Part shown: positions 23,896 to 35,400 of the stretch, in pieces | How the letters are laid out: each line of letters opens with the position of its first letter | Position numbering within the stretch: the first letter of the stretch is position 1 | Assembly: GCF_021155775.2 (NCBI RefSeq) | Contig: NC_060235.2 | Location: 5,091,521 to 5,155,520 of the forward strand | DNA from: Neodiprion pinetum | Taxonomy: Eukaryota > Arthropoda > Insecta > Hymenoptera > Diprionidae | DNA: 64,000 nt | Direction of reading: 5' to 3' | Program-made: the position numbers and the translations under genes | The notes under the pieces: generated by a model | Seen by the model: only the letters and a program-made list of their open reading frames with translations | Told to the model about the DNA's origin: nothing | The model's database searches: none

Positions 23896-23905
23896 GCGCA
23901 GGCGC
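23896..23905. promoter_or_regulatory. second NRF1-type site, opposite orientation
   Basis: GCGCAGGCGC is the exact reverse complement of the motif at 22860 and sits in the larger palindrome CACGCGCAGGCGCGTG. Confidence 0.4.
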
Positions 23906-25112
23906 GTGTAATAGATTACGACCCGTTTTACGCTCCTCCCCCACCCCTGAGAGATTTCGCATTCGATACTTGTTTGATACATTTGGGTACGTCTGAACTC
24001 GAATGCCAGAAATCCGATCCACCGCAGTCATTCATATTTCCACGCAAACTTTTTATCTCCCTCAAGCTCGCTGTCTGCCTCTTTCTAGAGAGATCAATAC
24101 TTGCTGCCTGCAACAAGTAGCTGCATATTTTCATCTACATGTTATACATTATACGAAGGTGCGTGTAACACCTGTCCGCAAACGTTGCAGGCTGTTGGTA
24201 ATTTTTTACACCGTATCTGCCTCGCGTCGTTAGAGAATAACCAGTGAACCGATAAATGCCGATCAATGGAATTAGAGCGGAAAACATGGAAAAGTAAAAA
24301 TGATCGAGCAAGTGACTGTAGGAATAAAGGAGTCATCATTCACGATTCGCCATAATGTATAAATATATATATGTATACAAATCAGATAATACACGAACCG
24401 TATTTAGTAATAAATGTAGTTTTTCATCCGGTGTCAATTTGATGTGACAAAGGAATTTTCCTTGCCTTGATGATGTCCAATCAATTTTCCCGAAACGATC
24501 GGCTAACGACCTCCGTTTGGTTGCCATTTTGCTCCGCCTCCCCAATTTGTCAAATCTGATGTTTTCAACGACAGATAACGGGTCATTACGACGTAAAAAA
24601 TTCATATCAGTTGATAGTGTCGGGGATTTCGGGGAGTGGAGCCGCCTTCCTGAAGGGTAATTTGAACGCCGAGAGCGCCGGCGTGAGAATAACGAGCGGC
24701 GCAGCCGCTTAGCGCTCGTTTTCGTACATAGCACAAAGCTCTGACGAATCGGTAGAGGCTGCAAGTTTAATAGATATAATCTTTGATTAAACGGTGCGTG
24801 CTGTACTTTTGCTCGCGAATTTTACGGCGGAATATTGAATGTAGTCACCACGGACGAGAAGACGACGAGCTGCGTCCAGAGCATTATTACTCCGAGTTGC
24901 GAATTGATCACTTGCGCCGAACACACCCCTCGGAGGATGGAGGTGCGGTAAGGGCGATCCCTACCTTGCCGAGGGAGCTCAAATATGTTACCTCGATAAG
25001 ACATTGAATTCAAAAAGAATCGAATACGGTTCACTATATTCATAAGAAATCCGGTGAATAACGATGAATATTCGAACGAATTCCGGCTGATGCGCAATCT
25101 GCAGTTGTATAA

Positions 25113-25430
25113 TTAATCCTGAAAATCGATGGTAAAAACGCGCGCTACTGTTACCAGAGTCATTGGAAGTATTTTAATATACACATCATCGTTTCCCGGC
25201 AGATGATAAGGTGAAACGTCAATGGTGTCGGAGAAGGAGAAATTTTCATTGCGGTTTCCCGGAGCCGTGTAAAACTTTTGAAAATTGCGACGACGAGCTT
25301 GTTTCAATTCTGCCAAGGCTGTGCGACTAGCCAAGCCATTGATCTTCCCGAATTCAACCGTCGGTAGGTAGAAAATGCAGTCTAAAGTCGTGAGGCGACA
25401 GGAAAACTCACGCAACATGGCGGCGGCCAT
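25113..25430 (-). CDS. unrecognised 105-aa open frame
   Basis: Opens with ATGGCCGCCGCCATG and runs 105 codons with a mixed, protein-like composition (for example LASRTALAELKQARRRNFQK and SFSDTIDVSPYHLPGNDD). I do not recognise it. On the plus strand the start overlaps CAACATGGCGGC, a YY1/pho-type motif common at promoters and first codons. No convincing intron was found: candidate introns of 30 and 36 nt are too short. It lies just beyond the likely 3' end of the Pgant-like transcript and could be a small gene, a first exon or chance. Confidence 0.25.
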   Translation of the reverse strand: MAAAMLREFSCRLTTLDCIFYLPTVEFGKINGLASRTALAELKQARRRNFQKFYTAPGNRNENFSFSDTIDVSPYHLPGNDDVYIKILPMTLVTVARVFTIDFQD

Positions 25431-25606
25431 GGATTATGCTGCGTTTATCGGTTTTAGCTACTAATTTCTCGAAACCGGAATGATTCTGCGGCATTGAAGA
25501 TTCGAAACGGAGGTTGGGAATTCAGTGAATATATACGGTGAAGAGGTTATGTCGCGTAAACGACGGGATAACGAGATAGGGTTATAGTAACATAAAACAA
25601 CATCCA

Positions 25607-25612
25607 TTTATT
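25607..25612 (-). terminator. distal poly(A) signal candidate for the Pgant9-like gene
   Basis: AATAAA on the minus strand, about 3.9 kb beyond the stop at 29488. Other AATAAA copies on this strand occur nearer the stop (for example 28408-28413), so alternative 3' ends are likely. Confidence 0.35.
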
Positions 25613-25827
25613 AAACACAAATGCTTGCATAATATTATCGTCATTGAAATATTATATAATATTTATGTAATTTATGTACACGAAATAAGGCACGGTTGAT
25701 ATTACGTTATGATTATAGCGCGATCCACGTCGGCTTTTCACGCGAAGAGGGTTGCAATTTTTTTTTCAATCATATGCTGATCTTATTTGTACGTTACGCG
25801 GTGTTAACAGCACACTCGATATACACC

Positions 25828-25858
<31 letters not shown>
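25828..25858. repeat. (TGA)n trinucleotide microsatellite
   Basis: About ten uninterrupted TGA units. Confidence 0.95.
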
Positions 25859-26244
25859 ACAAGTATCACGCGTCGGCATATGTCACGCCAATAATTTTCG
25901 TAATAGTATAATTATAATTATTCCTATGTAATAATATTATTACTATTATTATTACGATATGTTACATCTTCATTAAAGAGTAGAAAATGTTGTAGTATAA
26001 ATTTACTCGTTCGTTCTTCTTCGCGCACTTTCTACACCGTCCGCCAACTATAGTAATTGTCTATATGTATGTAATATTTAAACGACGCACGCCGATTTTT
26101 ATTAATTATATAAGTATTAGGTCTACTCCTAATTCATTGGTTATTATTCTCGTTAGTATTTTTACGTTAAAAACAGATGACACATATGTATGTATTTATA
26201 TGCACTGGTTGTATGGATATAATACATTTCATCGCGACGAAGCA

Positions 26245-26247
<3 letters not shown>

Positions 26248-26286
<39 letters not shown>
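26248..26286. repeat. (AT)n microsatellite
   Basis: About 19 uninterrupted AT units. Confidence 0.95.
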
Positions 26287-26289
<3 letters not shown>

Positions 26290-29200
26290 ATACAAACGTA
26301 TGTCTAATAACGATGTTTAATTATCATGAAAATTCCTGTTCAACTTGAATACACGTTATTACTGTAGTATGTATCATTAAGTAATCACCGCTCGCACTGG
26401 TACGACAATACTTCCATGAAGCGCTTACGTAATTAATCATTATCACTATTATCATACACCGCATATGTATATTTATATAATTTACCTTTGCATATTGTTA
26501 TAATGCAATATTTTACATAGTAATGCATTCGTTTATTCATTTATAAATCGATTCGGATGTTCCGCGAGATCAATGCATCGCGTATACACCAGATACTCAA
26601 TTTTTTTTCGTCAATTTCAATCACCTATCGCGTTACACGCCAAACGAGAATAACTCTCTATTATACCTATATGTCGTATCTCGTCGGTACCGTGAATTAT
26701 AGCTAGAAATTTGCAGTGGCACTATTTTAAAAATATTATTTATTCAACTGTTGTTTTTATATAGAGATTTTTTTCTCTCTCTCAATTACAAATGCTAAAC
26801 TGCAGACAAGAGACGCTGTACATCGATATTGATCAAATTTCCAGATCATCTTCTCTTATTTTATGCTCTCTTTTTATCCCGTTGAACCGGAACCGTTTCA
26901 ACGTCAGCAGATACAAAGCAATCGATCGTTACTCGTTAATCGCTTCGGGTTCCACTCATCGAATTATAATCGTATAATCTCTATTACCCTTGCATCTGCC
27001 TATATATAATATAACAATATTATTAGAATTTTATCGTAATTTGTCTATGATTTAAATGGTAGAATTAATTAGGCATATGCGTATATATATATATCTTACA
27101 ATTACAATGTACAAAAAACTTATAAACCTGGAATGTATATTTTATCACTTTTTTCTTGTGGTTTTTTTTTTTTTTGCGACAGTTTTTCTGATTTACGCCA
27201 AGAAAAAGATGAATCCACTCGAGCGTGGATAAATTACGCAAAATTTCACTTTTCACATTTTCATTATAATCTGAATTGAACTGTCCAATGGAATCTTCTT
27301 TTACACACCAGTTTATATTCTTTTGTTTCATGTCGTCATCAATTTCTTATATTTCCAGTTATGTATAAATGCAATATTACAATATTCATAATTTCTTGTC
27401 TTCTCTCCCTGGAATGCAAAAGTTTCTCAACTCGAAAAAACAAAAAAATGAAAAATGCCATAATAACGAAAACTTGAACGGAGATTAACGGAGAAGAAGG
27501 AGAAGAAGGAGAAGAAGAAGAAGAACTGAAATTGAATACAGTGCGATACGAGATAATTTCGAAGCCTACATATACGAATATACATTCTGATATGGTACAT
27601 TGAACTTTTTGCACAACGACACGTTACAGCCATATTTGTCTCTACGATCGAGATACTTAGCCTTATTATACAGAATGATTGGTAAAGATTTGGACAACGA
27701 TATAACAGCAGCGAGTGGTGACGATCACTTCGTCATGATATGAAACCTAGATACGTAAACCGCATTTTCAACAGAGTAATTGTATTTTTTATTTGTATAA
27801 ATTTTTATCTTTTATCTCATTTCATCGCTTCGCCTTATATAGCTCTCCGTTATCAATGAGAGGCAAATTTCTTTTTGAGAATATGACAATACGATTTGCT
27901 CATTCTGGCATTCATTACAGATATGTATTTAAATTCATATGCGCGTCGGTTACGGTACAAAGAATTTTTCGTCTTTCTTTATCAGAGGCTGTTTTTCGTT
28001 TCGTATGTTTAACCGTTCTTTCAAACAAGGATCCCCAGCAAAAACTACACAGACGAAGGAATGAGCTCGTAAGCACAGACGGGACACGCGTTTTGATACC
28101 TTAGAGATTCGCTGATATGCATATATGTGCATAATAAAAACGATCGATATTATATACGGACGATTTAATTAACGCGTGGCGGCATGGCCTCACAACAGTC
28201 TGCGTGTATATACTGAATATATATATATGTCTGTATACATGTAAATATAGCAATAGTTGAGCTCGCGGAATGCAGTAATATTGGAAGACGCAGACAGGGT
28301 GTTTCAACACGCGGGAATTCGATTTTATACTTTATACACGTATTGTGAATTAGCTTGAAAATTATACCGTTCGAAGCTGCGAAAGGATCGATAACGAATA
28401 TATTGCATTTATTACGCAGGTACGCGGTGCGCTGGTGAAAATCGTTTTTCAGCCAATTTCGATATTACACTTAACGAATAGCTGACGATGGAAATAGTTG
28501 ATCACAAATCGTATCAATAAGCTTAGTTTTCGACTCTGCGTAAGAGCTTCGTTTCATGTTCGTTGCCGGAAAATTATTTTTTTTTCCTAATTGCGTACCG
28601 TTTTGATTATCATTATAATTATTGCTTTCGGAAGATAATAAAACAAATAAAAAAATAATATAAAAAGAAGGAAAAGAAATCGTCTCAATTTCCCCCGAGG
28701 AATCGTTGCCGTGCAATTAATTTTCTCACTCCTCGTTTTTCTTTCGCTTCGCGTATCAAGGCCTGATATTTCTCCATTCTTGTATGTATAATTCGTGTTA
28801 TCGTAACGTAAATCAACAATTTATACGCAAAAAAAAAAGGAAAAAAAAAAAGTTTCTTCTCTCCTCTCAGATCGGCTTCGAATCGAAATATCGACAGAGC
28901 AAGGACGCATTGGTACATTACATATAATGTGTCTCGTTAAAAAAGGACGAGATCCAGACTTTCGATGGTATAACGATACGGTAAAACTATACATGTATGT
29001 ATACCATATCCGCTTTGAAAGATTGAAAAATCTTCAAACAGCTTTACCCGTACACTGATCTTCATTCGAGCTTTGATCTCGCCGGGTAATATTTTATACC
29101 GTATTACATCCTATATTTACATACACACATGCAGATACGTTCGAGAGATAGAAAGGGAGAGAGAAAGAAAAAGAGAGGGAGAGAGCGAAAGATGAAGCGC

Positions 29201-29487
29201 GAGTATGATCGGAAAATCGGATCCGTCATAGCGGTTGATCAATCCTCGACTCCGTCCTCATTCTTCGACGTGGTAAAATCATCGTTTCACCGGGGTTTTT
29301 CACCATTGCGAACGAACGAATCGTCCTTGTGGAAGAGGCAGGCAGTGAAGGGTAGCTCGGTCGTCGCCTATCATCCGAATCGCGTCCTCGCAACGGAATA
29401 TCGCTGCCCACCGATCCAAAAGCCCTCGGAACGATGCCGAAGCTGCGGCTGAAGGCGGCTCAGCTGGTATTCGGAAACGGGCCGGTA

Positions 29488-32400
29488 TCACAGCTTCGAA
29501 GGGTCGTAATTTTCGAAGGACCATCTCTGCCTCGGTGCCGACATCGAGCATTCCTCCATAAGAAGCCGCTGCTTGCTTTCGGTGATCGCTAGGCATTTGT
29601 CGCTGCTTCCGTGCCTGATCTGCTTCGTCTGGAATTTGTTTTTTTTTTTTTTTTTTTTTAATTTAGAAACGTTGCAATGTAACGCTATCGCGGATATCCC
29701 GTTTCTCTTTGAACCTTTCGTCTTGGAGAGGAGGGACAATGTTCCGTCTTTATCGTACCTGAGCGTCGTATATCCACTGCTGATTTCCCTTGCTGCCGTG
29801 ACACGGGTAGAGAATCACGTCCGTCCCGCTGTAATCGAGGCATGATTCGTCCCTCCGAATTTCGCCGGTTTTGCTCAGCATCCAGTACTAAGGATTAGAA
29901 AGTTTTTTTTTTTTTCGCGTTAGAACGACTTCAGATTTCTATCGTTGTACGTACGGCTCATGGATCCATTAATTTAGCTGTAAACGAGGCGGGGTTGACG
30001 TTCCGAATTTCAAAGGTTCGGAAAGAGCCTGTTTATGAATTATTTGCTGGCGAAAATTGAAGTAAGGAAATCAGTCTTTGACGATACAACAATGTTTCGA
30101 ATTGTCGGAAACCCGACGGCTCGAAGTTCCGAAATCCAAGATTACGATAGTTCAAGTTACCGTGGAGTGAAGTTCCAAAAATTTAAATATACTCACAAGG
30201 CGTAGTTTAATCAACGAGTGGGTGTAAAAAATCATAAGTAGCGAAAATGTAAATTACCAGGATGCCGAACGTGAAAATATCGAAACATCAAAACACAGAA
30301 AGATTAAAGTGGTGAAATTTTACTAAATCAAAAATTCACAGAACTGAAAATCATTCGAAATTTCAGTGTTTCAAGTCTTTTAATTTTCACATTTTCGCAC
30401 TTTCGGAACTTGGACTTTTTGGAGTTGCGTCCTCACGGCACTTTGTCTTTTCGGAACTTTGAGCGTTGGGCTTTGGACCACTCGAAACTTTGATGTTTCG
30501 TCAAAGTTCGACTTCTTTACTTTTAAGCTTTGCCACCAAAAAATTCGGAATTGGCCGCTTTCGGAACTTTTCAAATTCGGAACTTCAACCCCGCCCCTTG
30601 CAAACGATCCGGGACGGAAATTTCGAATGTTCTACAATTTTGATATCTTGTAATCCTCCACGTTTTATACTTCTAGCATTTGTTTCTTGGATTTACAAAA
30701 AATATATGGATCAATTTGTCAGACTTAAATAGATTGATTTTCACACTCAAACTTTAATCGTACCGTTATGGCGAAAAAAAAAAAAAAAATAAAAAATACG
30801 GTCCAAGGTGTTTTTGATGTATGAAAATGAGATCTTTATCAGTATCCGTTTTAGGCTAGATTATATCATGAATTTTTTACTGTCGAAATTTTTTTTATTC
30901 TTCCGACGTTTCTAAACTTTCATCTCAAATTTGACATTTTTATCCGAAGCGGAATATCGTTCTATATAGAAATGTAGATAAGATAATCGATATTTTGCCG
31001 GAAGTGTAAATGAAATAAAAATATATCGCTCATGAACTAAAGAAATTGTAAGCTTTTTGAAATCAATTCTGGCTCTCACAATGAACCTATTCCTGAAAAT
31101 TTTCAGAAAAATGAGTTTAAATAAAAGTTGAGAAACGTACGAGAAAAAAAAAAAACAGTTTATTGCGAGAAAAACGTGTTTTCGGTTAAACGGATTCCAT
31201 GGTTGGAAATATAAAACTATCCGATACAGAAAACCGCTTGGGTTATTTATTCACCGCTATAACAGGATAGGATAAAAATTCAAATACGAAAATCAATTTA
31301 TTCAAAGTTGAAAACATTGATCACAGTGTTTTTCTCAAACCTTAAGAGCCGGAGGTGAGAATCTCGCGAGATTTATTCGTCTCAGAACTCGCTGATTGTG
31401 AGATATAAAAATTGTCAAGAAAAAAAGAGAGGCAAAAAAGATAAAAAAAAAAAAACCGAAATCTCGGCCCTGGCACCGTTAACGACAGATAATTAACGAT
31501 CCTGCCGATATGTTATACACATTCCTAAAACGACGACGACGGTGATTTCAACGTTTAAAGTAGTAATTATTCGCCCTGACGTAAGAAGGATAATTTTTGT
31601 CAAAAACAAAAATCGTTCTCAACGGCGATTCGGTGACTCTAAACACGCGCGGTCGTATAATTTACGAAATGATTATGGTCGGCGACCATTGTCCATGTGT
31701 GACACTCGTCCGTAAAACCGCAGGCGTCGAAGCCAAACGGTTAATGAGCAGCGGGCATCAATAATTGAGTGCAGTGGTCCTCGAAATTGCGTTGATCCTG
31801 ACAATTGCGACCCGTATACATACATTCACGTATGATGACAATTGTGTGCACGTGTACTTCAAACGAGCCACGTCCACGTCCACGTCCCACCCCGGGGAAA
31901 TGATCAGCACTCACTCTACGATTACCGCAACGTGTAGTGCTTGCACCGTGACGTTATTTCGTCGTTAAAACGGTTTTAGGAAAATCGGAAAAAATCGCTA
32001 TCCCAAATTACACGTGAATTTGCATCAACGAAATTTCCTGGTCAAATATTCTGTGCGCAATCTCGCATGAATTATAACAAAAGAGAGAAAAAAAAAAAAA
32101 CTAAAAAAGACAACTCTGAAATGATATCCATTTTTCAGATCGATAATTAAATAAGTGGTTCAATTAGCAGACAAAATTTGAGTATCTTAAGGCAAAGATA
32201 TATTCTCCATAATAAGTGTATTTATTTTTACTTGCAGCAGGATTTGAATTCGATACCGTTGAAAAACAAAAATCAAAAAAATCAGCAATTGTAGTGAAAT
32301 AATTGAACCGTAGGTAATTATTAACCTTGAAATCACCGCAGTCGCGTCTTTGGTTGTCTCACCTTCTCCTTTCATGAGGACGAAAAACAACTATTAAGTA

Positions 32401-35400
32401 GTTATTATATACAGTGTAGTATAAAATATTAAAAATTTACAAAAAAGCAGCATGCAGGCTTTCTACACATGGCAACAAACATGCTTTAGGGTTTTTACAA
32501 AATTCACGGTGTTTATATAGTCGCATGCGGATCGTTGTTACTTTCAATACGTGCGTGGGATGAAAATAATCAGGATTTGAACAAATATTTTTTGTCAATA
32601 ATTTTCCTAATATTCGATTGAGCCGAATGAAACCGAGCATTGATTTTCGTTTGTCGAACTTACAAATACGGCTCAATCGTTCGACAAAGTATAAACGACA
32701 ATTTCCCGAGGCGAAAGATTTCCGTCAATTGAACAAGAATAACTTCGCGTTTCAAAAATTGATGAAAAATAGTAGAAAAGCAAACAAAAAAAAAAAAAAA
32801 ACTCTTCCAACTGCAACGTGTATACCTATGTATCTATATATATATATATTAAACTCGTCTAATTATATATATATAATTAGACGAGTTTAATTCGACGCTG
32901 CATAGACACGTTTCTACGCGAATTAAGCTACACGTTTGTCGTAAAATCGATAGAAAGGACGGCGCGTTGGATCAGTGTAAAAAATTTAACTCATGTCAGT
33001 GAATATTGCATTTCATTGGTCACTGTCGGAAGGTGGAGGTCAGGGGAAGTTCAGTCAGCGATATAGTACAAGTAGAATGATATTTTGATCCGGAATTTAA
33101 GCGAATGAATGCGGAGAGATCGCGAAGCTACGTTTGAATTATTTATACGTATGCATATATAATATATATTTTATACTCGGGTATAGAATTTCGATTGAAA
33201 ATGTAAATCAAGCGTGACACGTGTTATTATAGTTGCGCGTAATATGCATGAGAAGTGGGAGCTACGTGTTCGATGGGCAATTAAATTAATCAATAATTAC
33301 CGTCAACCCTCAGCTGGGTTTTCTAATTACACGAACACGCGGCGTTTTCGGAGAGAAATTTTCCCAACGGAAGGGAAAGAAAATTAATTCTGTAGTCACA
33401 GGGGTGAAATTCTTCAACCGCAAACGGTACTAATTGATTTTCCTTACTCAATTATCGTTTCGTTTTCCTTATTACAAGAAATTACAAATTTACACGCAGT
33501 TTTCCATAATTATGAGTACACTGAGAGAAATTTTTAGTTCCGGTTACCGCTCAGTCCTTAACTATTTTCATTCTTTACCACAATCGAAAAATATAGTTCT
33601 AGGTAGAAAATGAAAATTAGTTTTCTTGCTGTTACCGGAAAGTCTATTATCCGTTACTATTCTTTCTCACTACGATCACTGTTGCTAGATTTTCTTGCAA
33701 CTGTTGCGAAAATTTAATGCTCGTGCAACGATAAATTGACGTTAAAGCCTTGTTTGATTAAAAAAGTAGAGTAAACCTCAGAAGCTGATTTTGCGTTTCA
33801 ATAACCAAAAAAGGATCGACGATAGCGCAAAATGGTTACGCGTAGCTCGTTTTTCGTAATTCCAACAATATTCAAACAGTTTTTTAAACGACACCTGTTT
33901 TACTGAATTTTTCTAGTTACTGTAACAAATGAAATTTTTCTCAGTGTATAAGAATGAAATTAAAACAATCGTAAAAAAACGGAAATAACACCACCGGAAC
34001 CATTACACCATACATATCTATATATACATATACACACGCGTACATAATCAAACACCTAAAACCTACAGTTGTTAAATATTTTTTTAAACCTGTAACCAAT
34101 TTTGCACGTTTATAAGTAGGTATATTTGAAATCGATGAGTACCTGCACCAGTAGACTTTTAGAAGAAGTTTAATGGGTTGTTATAATAGAACCATTCGCC
34201 CCGATCGATATTATTCTATAAATAATGATTGTATCCAGTGTGTTTGAGCACGATGAAAAAGTAAAATATGAACGTAAGTACATAAATTAGTTTTACATTC
34301 AAAGATTAGCACCTGACACCAATTACTTTGCTCGCCCGTTGCGGGTCCGGTTTCAACAAAATACGCATTACCGAGAAAAATTTCGTCTTGTGTTCGCTTC
34401 AAAAAAAAAAATAAAAAATTGTCGATCATTTTCACTTTTCGCCAAATGAAACGGTCACGAATCTACGATCAAAATTTCATAATTTCTACATCCAAGATGG
34501 CGGAAATAAAATCTAAATAAACTATCAAAATTCGACAATTCTGACCGAAAATTAACATTTTTCCATATTCAAATAGTCGTACGAACTAACGAAGATCATT
34601 CGAAGCTGTAAATAAACCGTGATAAAGCTTAGGACATGGAAATCTTTGATTTGAGACACTTGAGCATCCGACTATGACTGAAAAAGTTAAGTTGCAAACT
34701 GAAAAAAAAAGATTTACTACCGCGATTTGAAGAGATTGAAATTTCATTGTAAACAGTTACCAGGACCACATTTTTTAGTAATTTCAAGAACGTCTCAATC
34801 GTTATCGAAACGATGATATTAATTTTCACGAAATTTTTCTCAGTGGCACGATATTGTGGTTTTTTTTTTTTTTCAATATTTCTTCTTCGAAATCGGCTTT
34901 ATCCTGGATTTTACCTGATTGCCACCCTGTCCGTGACACGGCCAGAGGCCGACAGGCTGGTGCAGGTCCTCGGGTTTCCCTGGCGAGTCTATACACACCG
35001 CGTTAGAGCGCTGTCTTATCTGAATTCAAACGAAGAAGAGTATCGAATGAAAATCTTTCCCTTTCTATGCTTGACGAATTCGTCTTTCGCTGGGTCGTAT
35101 TCGCATTAACAGGGGAGGTTTAATAAAGAGAAGAAAAAAAAATAAAAATTTCCGGATCCAAAGATTTCTCCTTCGCCTCGTATCGCGCTTGTACAGCGGC
35201 AGCCGACCTTTAGATTCAAGATAATCAAAAAAAAAAATAAAATAAACCTGTCACAAAAAAAAACAAGCAATAAAAATCAAAAACAATGAACTTATTTTAT
35301 TAATAACAAATTAAAGCGCGCGCAAACTCATACAGACTTGAATTCTTCACATCCATTCAAAACTCTGTCGCAGCTTCTGCTTTCGTTTCCAAGCATACCT

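Larger units (their letters stand above)
21863..25112. other. 5' flank of the gprs-like gene, GC-richer promoter zone
   Basis: No coding exon was recognised. The 22.8-23.6 kb part is GC-richer than its surroundings and holds NRF1-type and CRE-type motifs and a long hairpin, consistent with a promoter or noncoding first exon on the minus strand. Open frames at 24336-24764 and 24822-25097 could not be tied to any family. Confidence 0.45.
25613..29487 (-). other. probable long 3' UTR of the Pgant9-like gene
   Basis: Very AT-rich with no recognisable coding exon. It contains a (TGA)n tract at 25828-25858, a (TA)n tract at 26248-26286, several poly(T) runs, and TGTAAATA on the minus strand (29114-29121), which matches the Pumilio recognition element. 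UTR assignment is inferred from position only. Confidence 0.4.

Noticed and set aside
25382..25411. Intron within the 25113-25430 open frame (donor GTGAGT, acceptor CTTTAG)
   Set aside because: It would be only 30 nt, too short for an insect intron.
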